Shown: positions 48,679 to 58,016 of the stretch, one piece after another | Position numbering within the stretch: the first letter of the stretch is position 1 | Layout: each line of letters begins with the position of its first letter | Assembly (NCBI GenBank): GCA_032768795.1 | Contig: CP136496.1 | Span: 1,674,001-1,738,000, forward strand | Origin: Tremella fuciformis | Lineage: Eukaryota > Basidiomycota > Tremellomycetes > Tremellales > Tremellaceae | DNA length: 64,000 nucleotides | Direction: 5' to 3' | The notes under the pieces: generated by a model | The model's database searches: none | What the model saw: the letters and a program-made list of their open reading frames with translations, nothing else | What the model was told of the DNA's origin: nothing | Position numbers and translations under genes: made by a program

Positions 48679-49068
48679 CTACGTGAACTGCCTGACCGAA
48701 ACACCCCCAAACCTGACCTGTCTCCTCGGGGCATACCCGCCCTTGGTGTTCTCTCCAGGATCCCAGACCGGCGGGGGCTTCTTGCCCCAGCCCGTCCCAG
48801 CAGAAGAAGCAGAGGGCGCAGCATAGACGGGCGGGCGCGCATAGGCGGCAGGATACTGATAGGCATACCCGCTCGAAGGGTAGTAATACGGGCGCGAGTC
48901 GTACTGCTGTCGAGAGTAGTACGAGTAAGACGGCGAGGGGCACGGGCGGGAGAGGCACAGCCACGGGGGTAGCCAGCCTGCCCGTCAGTCTCGTCCATGC
49001 GCTTCTCGACTTGATTTGAGCTCACTGCGCCGGCGGTGGGGTGTGTAGGTGGGCGCGTAGTACCCCAT
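48679..49068 (-). CDS. small Tyr/Pro-rich protein with C-terminal GG motif, paralogue 1
   Basis: Not a family I recognise. Exon 1 encodes MGYYAPTYTPHRRR. A 48-nt intron (gtgagc donor, actgacgggcag acceptor) leads to WLPPWLCLSRPCPSP and a Tyr-rich stretch (YSYYSRQQYDSRPYYYPSSG). The protein is 113 residues and ends RRQVRFGGVSVRQFT. Two paralogues at 58017 and 59749 share the ending pattern [RK]xVx[FW]GGxxV[RK]xF. A further intron in the 5' leader (from 49236 down to about 49100) is suggested by gtgagt and ggctgacagacaggcag. No signal peptide. The VRF core fits the loose PP1-docking RVxF pattern (inference only). Confidence 0.68.
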
Positions 49069-50808
49069 CGTCGTGTGTGGGCTGTGTGGTGGGTGACTGC
49101 CTGTCTGTCAGCCGTGTGATCATCGGAGATGGGTGGCAAAACACGAGGCGGATCACGTTGCTGTGTGATCCTGTGCACCTGTGATCCTGATCCGGCGAGC
49201 TGCCTCGAGGCTGAAGGAGTGGGACGGGCTACTCACCGCTCACGCGTGGGCTTCTGGGACTAGTTGGTTGGATGAGGGTACAACGATTAGATTGAAGATG
49301 GGTAAGAGTACAGATTAAGGCAGAGAGGGGGAGAAAGGGAATGTGAGAGAGTGATATGTAGTTGAGAGGGTCCCTTGCCACCGCCCGTCGCTGAAGGCTG
49401 AAGAGCAGAGGGCGGCCAAGGGAACAACGGATGCCACGTCATCTCCGTTCAGGCCGTTCACCGCGGCGGCCCCCGTTGACCTTTGTCAGATCTGACTCGC
49501 AGGCAGAGGCAAGGGAGGGGTGTGGCAGTGAGAGTCGAGCACTGCCTGCTGCTGTGGAGAGTCAATCCCGCAGATCAAGATCGCATTGTGAGAACAGAAG
49601 GAAGAGGTCAGAGCGGGATGGAGCTGTTCCTGTGGCCTATTGACCGGAGAAGCGGTGTCGGTCACAGCGAAGGGGTCCTTTGGCCTTTGGGGGCGGACGA
49701 AGCTGCAGAGACGTCCAACGAGCCTGAAGATTGTCTTGGCTCTTGAGAGCGTAAAGGCTTCAGTACGTTATGGGGTCGTCCTTGGAGTCAGTGGCCGGCA
49801 CCCTCCATACAGTCGCGTGCGAAGTGTGCTTGACCATGCATCCCGAGAACGGCTTTTAGTGTCGTAGCTGGAAGAACAAGCGAGCCGTCGTCGTCTGCGC
49901 ATAGATAGTCGGAACAAACCCAATTACGCGCGATCAGGATGACGTGAGCGGCATCGACCAGTCGCCCACGGCTCCGGGCTATGTTGTGTCTGCCTCTCTG
50001 TCCACTCACTCGACTCGATCCGTGTCATACCCAGCCCCCAAAGGCCTCACGGGAATACGGTCTCGTACACCGCGTCGTCGTCGCTACCTTTGCCTCGGCA
50101 GAGGACGGAGGAGGGTCGGAACGCCGCCGGTGCCGGGGCGATCATCCTCTGTCGGGCAGCTCCCCTCCCGACTCGTCCGACTTCTCTGCCTCTTCGCCCG
50201 TCTGACAGGACAAAATGATGGGTATGACTCATACCGATCTCCGACCAGGACGGCCCCTTCCCCTGCCGACTGCATGTCATGTCGCTTGACGAGGACGTTT
50301 CAGCTCTCCACCTTTCGCCGACGCGTATCCCAGTTCCCATTCGTCTTGCCAAATCCCGCACAGCTACGCGCCACTCGTCATGGAAGGAGGCACGACGGCA
50401 CCGGACCGCCTACCGGTCATCTCTGACCGCCCCTCCCCTCCTCAGCTAGCTCTCATCACTGCCCCCTCACTCCGAGGGGCAGTTGCCACCCGTATCAATC
50501 CCGCGCGCTCCTTTTCCGACTGCCCCGCGGGAGTCGGATCAACGGAGCCACTACCCTACGGGTCTGGCGGCGAGGCGGTAAGGAGTGTTGGTGCTGGAAT
50601 ATCTCGCATGACGCAGGCGATGCCTATAGCCAATTGCGACGCGTCAGAGGTGTCTGTCTGGCCATGCCACTCTGGACGAAGCCCGAGAGGCGAGGCGAGG
50701 CGAGGGGAGCGTTTGGCCTCTGGTGTCTCGTCTCTGATTCGCTGCTTCTGCTTATAGTGTCAGAGTGGCATAGCCTTCGCGGTCCTCTGCGACGCGCGAC
50801 GAAAGAGA
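49069..50808. other. 1.7-kb intergenic region without a supportable gene
   Basis: Before the retroelement arrived this was the left part of a head-to-head spacer between paralogues 1 and 2 of the Tyr/Pro-rich family. Open frames at 49944-50426 and 50624-50848 look like chance frames in GC-rich DNA. Confidence 0.5.
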
Positions 50809-50814
50809 TATAAA
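50809..50814 (+). promoter_or_regulatory. TATA box of the Tyr/Pro-rich gene now at 58017
   Basis: TATAAA in the context GAGATATAAACCCG, 55 bp before the retroelement insertion point. Paralogue 3 has a similar TATATAAGAGG (59269-59279) ahead of its leader, which supports the assignment. Confidence 0.55.
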
Positions 50815-50864
50815 CCCGTACTCTCTTCGAGTTCGCCACCCACCCCACTCACACTCCCAACTCC

Positions 50865-50869
50865 CAACC
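50865..50869. repeat. target-site duplication CAACC, left
   Basis: CAACC directly abuts the left LTR and recurs directly after the right LTR at 57826-57830, as expected for integrase-made 5-bp duplications. Confidence 0.9.
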
Positions 50870-51067
50870 TGTCGGGGTCGGTGAACGCGAGTTGGTATGT
50901 GAGTGACTGCCTTGCTGGTCGACTGATATGCCAGGATGAGTTACCAGGTGACAGATGAATAATACATTCTTCGAAGAAGGTATCCTCTCCTTCTCAGTCT
51001 GTATATGTAGAGTTCTCACAGGTAGTCGGCTACTACGGGCATGTCCGTGATGACGTATTCCATTACA
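50870..51067 (-). repeat. 3' LTR of the chromovirus (198 bp)
   Basis: Direct repeat of 57628-57825 with TG/CA ends; I found no difference between them. In element orientation it contains ACATATACAG (TATA-like) and, 33 nt later, the GAAGAATG start of the sequence complementary to the priming site. Confidence 0.95.
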
Positions 51068-51082
51068 GTCGCCTCCTCCTTT
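51068..51082 (-). other. polypurine tract of the chromovirus
   Basis: In element orientation AAAGGAGGAGGCGAC directly abuts the 3' LTR, the position and composition of a plus-strand primer. Confidence 0.8.
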
Positions 51083-51191
51083 GTGCTCGGGCGTCGCGAC
51101 CGAGCCTAGCGACAGGGCGTCTCCTTGACGACGGTCGTGAGGGTGTCGACATGAGAACTGCAGAGTAGGGCGTGCAGTGACGGGCGCGGTG

Positions 51192-51197
51192 ATATAT
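51192..51197 (+). promoter_or_regulatory. TATA-like box of the antisense accessory gene
   Basis: GATATATGAACC about 90 bp before the ATG at 51288, inside the retroelement, so the gene appears to bring its own promoter. Confidence 0.45.
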
Positions 51198-51287
51198 GAA
51201 CCAGCCAGGTTGGGCGCCCGTTCTTCGTCCATCTCTCTTCTTTCTTGAATCCTCGAGCGACACCCCAACTTGCCAAGTACGTTAACG

Positions 51288-52215
51288 ATGCCTGCTCGTA
51301 TCTACACCGCCGCAGACGTGTCTGTATCCCCTCCTGCCTCGTACGCCATCGTCGATGCCAACGACGATTCGACTACATACCGCATAGGCAACGGTAGAAC
51401 GTACCGAGCGCGACATGTCGGCTTTGACGGGACCCTCACTCAAGCCAAGAATCGGGCGGCGGTACGTGGCAGCTACTGAGTGGTATTCGCTGACCAGCAG
51501 GATCTCTCCAACCAGCTATCTTTAACCTTAGCGGCGATGTCGGTTGATGAAGCTGGCCGGCACCGAGCCCATGTGATGCGCACGGCCGTGGCGTTCATAG
51601 CAGCGTGGGACGGTCGGCTGAGGATCGTAAGGGCCGCCGACAGTAAGTCTATTCCGCGATTACACAGCTTATTACCAGAGTGTAATGCCTGCGAAAAGGC
51701 TGGCAAGCCTTGTGTCGTAGCCGCTATTGTACTCCAGGGAGGCGGTTCCCGCGCAGTTTCCTCGCAAGTACTGTTTCGTTCCTGCCAGCTACGCTTACCT
51801 CAGCTGCGTGCGTTGTCACTCCCAGCATGGAGTTTCTTGCGACATCCAACTCGGTCTTGCCCTAGGCAAACGTCCTCGGGGCACCGTTCGTGAAAGTGCC
51901 TGGCAGGAACTGGGCTCGACTCTGCAGGATCTACGAAGCGAGCTGTCGTCTACTGACCGCATGACCGCCCATGACAAGAAGCGATGGAAGGGGTACATCG
52001 GGCGAGCCTTGTTTGTACGTTAGCATATTCGGTCCCTTACGGTTGCTAATTGGTAGATAGTCGACGGATTCCAGGTCAAGACGGAGCACAGGTCTCCCAA
52101 AAGGCCAGTCGACTATTCCAAGTATAGAGGCCGCGGTGGCTATGCACAGGAGTCGGACCCATCCGACGACGAGCCGACCGATCAGGAGGACGCAGAGGCC
52201 GATGACGATGCGTAG
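51288..52215 (+). CDS. spliced antisense accessory gene inside the chromovirus; Cys-rich protein of unknown function
   Basis: No family recognised. Five exons (51288-51461, 51501-51642, 51679-51713, 51757-52014, 52057-52215) with four GT-AG introns of 36-43 nt join in frame to a 255-residue protein. Start MPARIYTAADVSVSPPASYA. The middle has a Cys cluster: CNACEKAGKPC, then, across an intron, KYCFVPASYAYLSCVRC HSQHGVSC, which suggests a zinc-binding module. Then comes a charged helical part (SAWQELGSTLQDLRSEL) and an acidic tail ending EADDDA. It lies between pol and the 3' LTR on the opposite strand; stops of this gene and pol are 123 bp apart. Being antisense, its introns would not be removed from genomic RNA of the element. 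Confidence 0.8.
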
Positions 52216-52338
52216 TAGGTGTTGTAGATTGGCGCTTCCTTCCTCTTCCGGGGTGTGTTGTACATGATTATGCGTCCTCTTGCATGTAAAGACCGTCGCG
52301 TAGTTGGAACAACGAGTGTGGGTTATTAACAGGTACGC

Positions 52339-55300
52339 TCACGCGTACCTGTTAGGTACGAATCTCTTTCTCCTACTCTGGCTCTCCGAGCTTGAGTAGG
52401 CGTCGTACATGGTGGTGAAGGCAGGGTCGCTTTCCACCTCTGCCGCTGGTTCCCATGTACTGTCACTGATAGGCCATCCTATCCACTTGATACGGTAGTG
52501 TTTGGAGGTAATCCCCTGTTTGTCCTTGACCATTCGTTCGTCAAGGATCGCCTCGTAGGTATAGCCGTTGTCATCTAACACTATGTCGCTGACGGGCGAC
52601 TGCGTAGGTTGTAACTGGCTAGTACTTGCTTCCTCTGAGGCGTAGAAGGGCTTCAGGTATTCCACGTTGATCACGTCGTGGATCCTGTAGGACTCGGGGA
52701 GGTGCAGCTTGTATGCGTTGTCGTTGACCTTTGCTGCCACCTTGAATGGTCCTAGCCACCGGTTATCTAGTTTGGCTGACGTCCTAGCTCCTTTGTAGTT
52801 TCGAGCAGAAAGTAAGACTAGGTCGCCCACTTTGAAAGTCTGTAACCGGCGTTTACGGTCATATTGTCGCTTGTTCTGTGCCCGTGCGTGCTTGATCTGT
52901 TCTTGAAGGTACTTGAATCTTTCAAATATCCTGCGTGTATACGTCACCCCCTCCTCGCTTTCGTGCGAGGAACTTCCCAATGGGTCTGTCATATTCTGCC
53001 TAGGGGTGTAGCCGTACCAAGCATCGTAGGGGGTCATTCTGGTGGTTCCGTGCACCGTGGTGTTGTATACGAATTCTGCTGTAGGAAGCAGCACGGACCA
53101 GTCATCCTGTTCGTAGTTGGCATATACGCGTAGGTACTGTCCCAGCCACTTGTTGACTATCTCGGTTTGCCCATCCGTTTGTGGGTGGTACGCGGTAGAG
53201 AACTTGAGGTCACAGCCCAGCTTACTGGTGACTGTGCGCCAGAAAGCTGACACGTACTGTGCTCCTCTGTCCGAGATGATACGGTCTGGTAACCCCGTTC
53301 TTGGGTAGACTTTCGTAAGAAACGCCTCTGCCAGGGTAGGGGCGTCGAGCTTGTCGATAGGTATGAAGATCGCCGCCTTCGTTAGCTGGTCTACCCAGAC
53401 GCTGATGTTGGTATAGCCCTTGGAGTCCGGTAATTTGGTGATGTAGTCGGTAGATACGGTTGACCAGGGTCGCTCCGCCACGGGTATGTCTAGCAGTAAT
53501 CCTGGTTGTAGTTGGTTGGTATGTTTGGTCTTTTGGCACGTTTCGCAATGCTTTACCCATGTTTTGACGTCTCGTCGCATCCTCGGCCACCAGAATCTTG
53601 CAAGTAGCCTGGATGTGGTCTTGGCCACCCCCGGGTGGCCAGCCGTCGGTAGGTTATGAGCCCATATGAGGACCGTGGTTCGTTGCTTCTCGGGCACGAT
53701 AGGTAGGTCGCGGTAGTAGAAGAGGCCGTCCTTGTGTTTGTATTCTTCGGGATGGCTTTCCGTAAGAGCCACGTATTTTTGTTGTTCGTGCACATCCATG
53801 GCGCCTTTAAAGTCTTCTTGAGCCATAGGGTCCTTGTATTCGACCCTAGTTGCCAGGTACTGTGCTGAAGAAAGCAACGCCTTGAAGTTGTGCGCGTTGA
53901 GTTCTGGTGACAAGGTGGTTGCTTTGGTGTCCGTAGGTCGATAGTCTGGTCGTCTGGACAGGGCATCTGGCTTGGTAGCTTGTTTGCCTGGCCTATATTG
54001 GATGACAAAGTCGAAATCGGCCATGTACTCGCTCCATCTAGCTTGCCTCCTTGTCAATTGCTTGGTGGTTAAGAAGTACTCTAGGCTTCTGTGATCGGAT
54101 AGTACGACCACTCGTACTCGGGTACCTTCGAGGTAATGTCGCCAACTCTTGAATGCGTACACGATGGCTAGGAACTCCTTGTCGTGAACTGGATAGTTGA
54201 GTTCTGCCGGATCCATCTTCCGAGAAGCATATGCGATGGGTCTGGTTGTACCATCTGGGTAGGTGTGTGACAGGATACCACCCAGAGCGTAGTCCGACGC
54301 GTCCGTTTCTAGTAATAGGGGAAGCTTTGGGTCGTAGTGGCTGAGTACGGGAGCCGTAGTCATCGCTCGCTTGAGAGAATCGAAAGCGTCCTGCTGTTTG
54401 GGTCCCCATTGGAAGGGCGTTCCCTTCTTGGTTAAGTCGTGTAAGGATTTGGCTATTACCGAAAAGTTCCTGATAAATCTGCGGTAGAAGTTGGCGAACC
54501 CTACAAATGATTGTGTCTCCTTCAAGTTCGTAGGCGTGGGCCAGTCTTGTACCGCCTCCACCTTCTTTGGGTCCATCTTGATGCCGTTTTTGTTAAGAAC
54601 GAAACCCAGGAACTCCACCTCGTTGCTGTGGAATTGGCATTTCGAGAGTTTGGCGAATAGCTTATACTCTCGTAGTCGTCGCAGGACTTCCTGTACGTGG
54701 CGGGTATGGTGTTCCAGATCTTTGGAGTACACCAATATATCGTCGAGGTATACAGCCACGTACTTGTCGAGTAGGTCGTGGAAGACGTGGTTGATAAATA
54801 GCTGGAACGAGCCTGGTGCATTGCAGAGCCCGAAGGGCATGACCAGGTACTCGTATTGTCCGAAGGGTGTGCGGAAGGCTGTCTTCCACTCATCCCCCTC
54901 CGCTATGCGGACGAGGTTGTATGCTCCCCGTAGGTCTAACTTGGTAAACACGGTCGACCCACGTATTTGGTCGATTACGTCGCCTATCAGGGGCAAAGGG
55001 TATTTGTTCTTGATTGTCATGGCGTTGAGCTTGCGGTAATCGACGCATAATCGCAGACTTCCGTCCTTCTTTTTGACGAATAGGACTGGTGCTCCTGCGG
55101 GGGATCGTGACTCTCTGATGAAGCCTTTATCCAGGTTTTCTCGCAGGTACGCCATTAGTTCTTCCCTTTCTCGTGGGCTAAGTGCGTAGATAGGCCCAGC
55201 TGGTGGTACCTTGTCCGAGCTCAGTTGGATGGCATGGTCGAATTGCCGATGTTCTGGTAGTTTATCGGCCTGTCCTTTATCGAATACGTCTTTGTAGTGT

Positions 55301-57591
55301 GTATATTCGGCAGGTAGCTCTGTCTCAGTAGGCGGTTCCGCCGTCGTAATGGCGGTGTAGAGCCACGCAGTGGCCTGGTCTGATGTCTTGTCTGTTGTGT
55401 CCCGTGGCGCTAGAGTTCTCGCGCTCCAGTCTACCACAGGCTGCACTTTGTCCAGAAAGGGCATGCCTAAGATCAAGTGTGCTATGCGTATAGGGGAGAC
55501 TATGAAGTCGGCGTGATAAGGTTCGAACCCCCTTCCCAGTAGGACTGTAAGCTGTACTCGGTGGGTTAAGAGTCCGTACTCGGATACCCTGCCGTCCGCC
55601 ATTACCAATGGCGTTGGTCGTTTGAGTTTTGTCATGGGGAGGTGATGTCGAGCCACATACTCGTCGTCGACGAAGTTGGACGTCGCTCCCGTATCTAGGA
55701 GGGCCCTAGCGGTCTCTCCAGGGATTTGTGATAGGCCAATTGGGACGTTGAACAGCCTTGTAGGCGTTTCATAATTGGCGCGTACGCCGTCCTCTTTTGA
55801 TGTTCTTTTGGACCCTTCGAGGGGTTCCGTTTTGGTTAAGTACAAGGCAGACGGATCCGCCCTGCACGTCGCCTTCCTAATGTAATTGCGTACTACGTTC
55901 TGTGTTTTAGCTACATACGTCTTCTGTTCCGCCTGTTCAGGCGTCAAATTCTTCTCGTTCCCCCCTTGAATTTCTTGATAGCCTAGATCCGGTATCACCT
56001 TGTGTAGACCTTTGTATTTGGCCATTACCCGGTTGAAACTGTCTCTCAAGTTTCTTTTCTGGGGCTCGCTTGGTGGAGTGAGTCTGACGTTCACTCTCTC
56101 TGTCGCCATCGAACCTTCTTGGCTGTTGACGTCTGCGTAATTGCCTGTTACGTGGTTCTCTGTGGTCTGATCGGTTGTGTCGGTTTGGGCTACGTTGATC
56201 CGGTGTGGCGGTAACTTGTTCTGTGGTCGAGTCCAACAGTTGTTGATCGTGTGGCCCATTTTCCCACAATAGGTGCAAGCCCCTGCCTCTATACGGGCCT
56301 TACGTTCTTCCTCCGAGAGAGGTCCTCTCGGCTGTTGCGTGAACGTCCTGCCACTTTGAGGCTTAGGGGTTGTAGACTTGTTCGTCGTGCGTGGTGGTGA
56401 CTCTCTGTTACTTGCAGTGTCCAATCCCGCTTTTGGGCGGAAATGCCCTCGTACTTGTTGACTAGGGGTGTTGAATCGGGTATTTCCTTGGTGTCGGCCC
56501 GGCGGGTTTGGTCCCTGAAATGGGTGCTTGGGGTGCAACGCACGGACTTCTCGGTCTGCGTCGTCAATAGACAGGGTACGCTCGACTAGGTCGTTGAAGT
56601 CGCTGAATGTAGGGCGTGGTCGTTGCGTCATGAGTTCGCGTTGCAGGTACTCACGCAATCCCTTATAAAAGGCCATGCACTGCGTATCCGGTGACTGATT
56701 GGTCCGTGCTAGGATAGTACGGAACTTTACTACGTACTCAGAGGCCGACATGTTGCCTTGTCTGAGTCGGTCCAGTTCGAAGTAGGCCGAGAATTCCTCA
56801 TGGTGACGGCCAAAGGTTCGTCGAAGCTCGGTCATAAACCCTACCAGGGTGGTAGGTTCTTGATTGTTGTCGACTAGGCCAGTGTACCACTGCTCCGCCT
56901 CGTCTCGTAGGTAGCCAGAAGCAAAGATCACTTTGAGCTCTTCGGTCGGGTAGATAGGTGCTGCGATTCGCAGGTATCTTTCGACTTGGTGCACAAAAGC
57001 ATCCAGCTTCAGTCGGTCTAAATCGCCTCTAAAGACATCCGGCTTCTTGATATTCTTGGCGGCCTCGGCGGCCACTTTGATGTCCACGGGTTGATTCAGC
57101 CCCGTAGTTGTCATGTACGGTTCTGTAGTCGACGTCCTCGGCTGTGTAGGTTCTCGGACAGGCTGTCTTCGTGCCTGCTCCATCTGTTGGAGCTGCATCT
57201 CGATCCTAGTTCGTTGGTCGAGTAGCTCTTGATACGTGGGACCTTGGCTAAGGTGCGGGGGATTGCCCCGCACAAAAGGGGTAACTCGGGGAATTTCTTC
57301 CTCCGCTAGTCGAGTTGATAGATAGTGCGAACCATGTACTCCGTTCGTATCCACCGTGTACGTAGTCGGTGGAGCCTCGAGTGGAGCGGTTCTCGAGTCG
57401 CTGTTGCCAGTCGTCGGCTGTTCTTCGAGTGGTTGCTCGAGGTTGGACAACGGCGACGAGCGAGTAGTAGGTGACAAAGGTTGAGGGTGTATCTGAAGGC
57501 TTGTGTCTCTGTTATCGGCAGGTAGGGCCACCTGGGCGTCGATTCCCGGCGCTCCTCCTGTTGGATTCTGTCTCGTAGGTCTTCCTGACAT
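52339..57591 (-). CDS. Gag-Pol polyprotein of the Ty3/gypsy chromovirus
   Basis: One uninterrupted frame of 1,750 residues; the start MSGRPTRQNPTGG is the first ATG after the 5' LTR and priming site. Gag (about 1-435) includes FRGDLDRLKLDAFVHQVERY and ends with a CCHC knuckle (CTYCGKMGHTINNC, about 437). Next are the aspartic protease (ALLDTGATSNF, about 632); reverse transcriptase with VYLDDILVYS (about 947); RNase H (LLLETDASDYALGG, about 1095); integrase with the HHCC finger (HNLPTAGHPG to HCETCQKTK, about 1310) and DDE residues around WVDQLTK and SDRGAQY. At 1675-1735 is a chromodomain (YRIKWIGWPISDSTWEPAAE), which directs integration to particular chromatin in this clade. No gag/pol frameshift, as in Tf1-like elements. 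Confidence 0.97.
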   Translation of the reverse strand: MSGRPTRQNPTGGAPGIDAQVALPADNRDTSLQIHPQPLSPTTRSSPLSNLEQPLEEQPTTGNSDSRTAPLEAPPTTYTVDTNGVHGSHYLSTRLAEEEIPRVTPFVRGNPPHLSQGPTYQELLDQRTRIEMQLQQMEQARRQPVREPTQPRTSTTEPYMTTTGLNQPVDIKVAAEAAKNIKKPDVFRGDLDRLKLDAFVHQVERYLRIAAPIYPTEELKVIFASGYLRDEAEQWYTGLVDNNQEPTTLVGFMTELRRTFGRHHEEFSAYFELDRLRQGNMSASEYVVKFRTILARTNQSPDTQCMAFYKGLREYLQRELMTQRPRPTFSDFNDLVERTLSIDDADREVRALHPKHPFQGPNPPGRHQGNTRFNTPSQQVRGHFRPKAGLDTASNRESPPRTTNKSTTPKPQSGRTFTQQPRGPLSEEERKARIEAGACTYCGKMGHTINNCWTRPQNKLPPHRINVAQTDTTDQTTENHVTGNYADVNSQEGSMATERVNVRLTPPSEPQKRNLRDSFNRVMAKYKGLHKVIPDLGYQEIQGGNEKNLTPEQAEQKTYVAKTQNVVRNYIRKATCRADPSALYLTKTEPLEGSKRTSKEDGVRANYETPTRLFNVPIGLSQIPGETARALLDTGATSNFVDDEYVARHHLPMTKLKRPTPLVMADGRVSEYGLLTHRVQLTVLLGRGFEPYHADFIVSPIRIAHLILGMPFLDKVQPVVDWSARTLAPRDTTDKTSDQATAWLYTAITTAEPPTETELPAEYTHYKDVFDKGQADKLPEHRQFDHAIQLSSDKVPPAGPIYALSPREREELMAYLRENLDKGFIRESRSPAGAPVLFVKKKDGSLRLCVDYRKLNAMTIKNKYPLPLIGDVIDQIRGSTVFTKLDLRGAYNLVRIAEGDEWKTAFRTPFGQYEYLVMPFGLCNAPGSFQLFINHVFHDLLDKYVAVYLDDILVYSKDLEHHTRHVQEVLRRLREYKLFAKLSKCQFHSNEVEFLGFVLNKNGIKMDPKKVEAVQDWPTPTNLKETQSFVGFANFYRRFIRNFSVIAKSLHDLTKKGTPFQWGPKQQDAFDSLKRAMTTAPVLSHYDPKLPLLLETDASDYALGGILSHTYPDGTTRPIAYASRKMDPAELNYPVHDKEFLAIVYAFKSWRHYLEGTRVRVVVLSDHRSLEYFLTTKQLTRRQARWSEYMADFDFVIQYRPGKQATKPDALSRRPDYRPTDTKATTLSPELNAHNFKALLSSAQYLATRVEYKDPMAQEDFKGAMDVHEQQKYVALTESHPEEYKHKDGLFYYRDLPIVPEKQRTTVLIWAHNLPTAGHPGVAKTTSRLLARFWWPRMRRDVKTWVKHCETCQKTKHTNQLQPGLLLDIPVAERPWSTVSTDYITKLPDSKGYTNISVWVDQLTKAAIFIPIDKLDAPTLAEAFLTKVYPRTGLPDRIISDRGAQYVSAFWRTVTSKLGCDLKFSTAYHPQTDGQTEIVNKWLGQYLRVYANYEQDDWSVLLPTAEFVYNTTVHGTTRMTPYDAWYGYTPRQNMTDPLGSSSHESEEGVTYTRRIFERFKYLQEQIKHARAQNKRQYDRKRRLQTFKVGDLVLLSARNYKGARTSAKLDNRWLGPFKVAAKVNDNAYKLHLPESYRIHDVINVEYLKPFYASEEASTSQLQPTQSPVSDIVLDDNGYTYEAILDERMVKDKQGITSKHYRIKWIGWPISDSTWEPAAEVESDPAFTTMYDAYSSSESQSRRKRFVPNRYA

Positions 57592-57612
57592 ACCTGTCGT
57601 CCACAAGTATGG

Positions 57613-57625
57613 GAAGAATGTATTA
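57613..57625 (-). other. self-priming primer-binding site
   Basis: In element orientation TAATACATTCTTC lies two bases after the 5' LTR. It is complementary over 13 nt to GAAGAATGTATTA inside the LTR (plus-strand 57718-57730), which sits 33 nt after a TATA box and so would be the 5' end of the RNA. This is the Tf1-type self-priming layout. No TGG tRNA-type site is present. Confidence 0.75.
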
Positions 57626-57627
57626 AC

Positions 57628-57825
57628 TGTCGGGGTCGGTGAACGCGAGTTGGTATGTGAGTGACTGCCTTGCTGGTCGACTGATATGCCAGGATGAGTT
57701 ACCAGGTGACAGATGAATAATACATTCTTCGAAGAAGGTATCCTCTCCTTCTCAGTCTGTATATGTAGAGTTCTCACAGGTAGTCGGCTACTACGGGCAT
57801 GTCCGTGATGACGTATTCCATTACA
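57628..57825 (-). repeat. 5' LTR of the chromovirus (198 bp)
   Basis: Identical partner of 50870-51067; begins and ends TG/CA. Carries the promoter for the element RNA. Confidence 0.95.
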
Positions 57826-57830
57826 CAACC
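57826..57830. repeat. target-site duplication CAACC, right
   Basis: Matches 50865-50869. Confidence 0.9.
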
Positions 57831-57836
57831 CATACT

Positions 57837-57863
57837 CACAACTCACAACTCACAACTCACTCG
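57837..57863. repeat. short CTCACAA tandem repeat in the leader of paralogue 2
   Basis: Three or more CTCACAA units follow the insertion point, in what was the 5' leader of the Tyr/Pro-rich gene. Confidence 0.5.
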
Positions 57864-57956
57864 CCACTCACCAAGCAGCACTCACCCTCGCCCATCGGTG
57901 ATCGTCGATCACCTGCACAGCAGCCCATCACATCGTCCATCACACCGGATCACCTG

Positions 57957-58010
57957 GTGAGTATCTCGCCTCGCCTCGTGGCGAAGACCCATGTGCTGAG
58001 CCTCCTGCAG
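57957..58010 (+). other. intron in the 5' leader of Tyr/Pro-rich paralogue 2
   Basis: Donor gtgagt, branch gctgag, acceptor ctgcag, six bases before the start codon at 58017. All three paralogues seem to have a leader intron. Confidence 0.65.
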
Positions 58011-58016
58011 ATCGCC

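Larger units (their letters stand above)
50870..57825 (-). mobile_element. complete Ty3/gypsy chromovirus LTR retrotransposon
   Basis: 6,956 bp, transcribed leftwards. Order in its own orientation: 5' LTR (57628-57825), self-priming site (57613-57625), single-frame Gag-Pol (57591-52339), an oppositely oriented spliced gene (51288-52215), polypurine tract (51068-51082), 3' LTR (50870-51067). CAACC duplications flank it. The LTRs look identical base for base and the 1,750-codon frame has no stop or shift, so insertion is recent and the element may be active. The C-terminal chromodomain places it among chromoviruses. It lies between the TATA box and the leader of the Tyr/Pro-rich gene at 58017. 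Confidence 0.95.

Noticed and set aside
49944..50426. 160-codon frame left of the retroelement
   Set aside because: Arg/Pro/Ser-rich with no domain or splice join; not supportable as a gene.
55515..55535. GGTTCGAACCC box resembling a tRNA gene B box
   Set aside because: Lies inside the intact pol frame with no A box or cloverleaf around it.
57600..57627. tRNA-type primer-binding site next to the 5' LTR
   Set aside because: No TGG after the LTR. The sequence instead pairs with the LTR itself.
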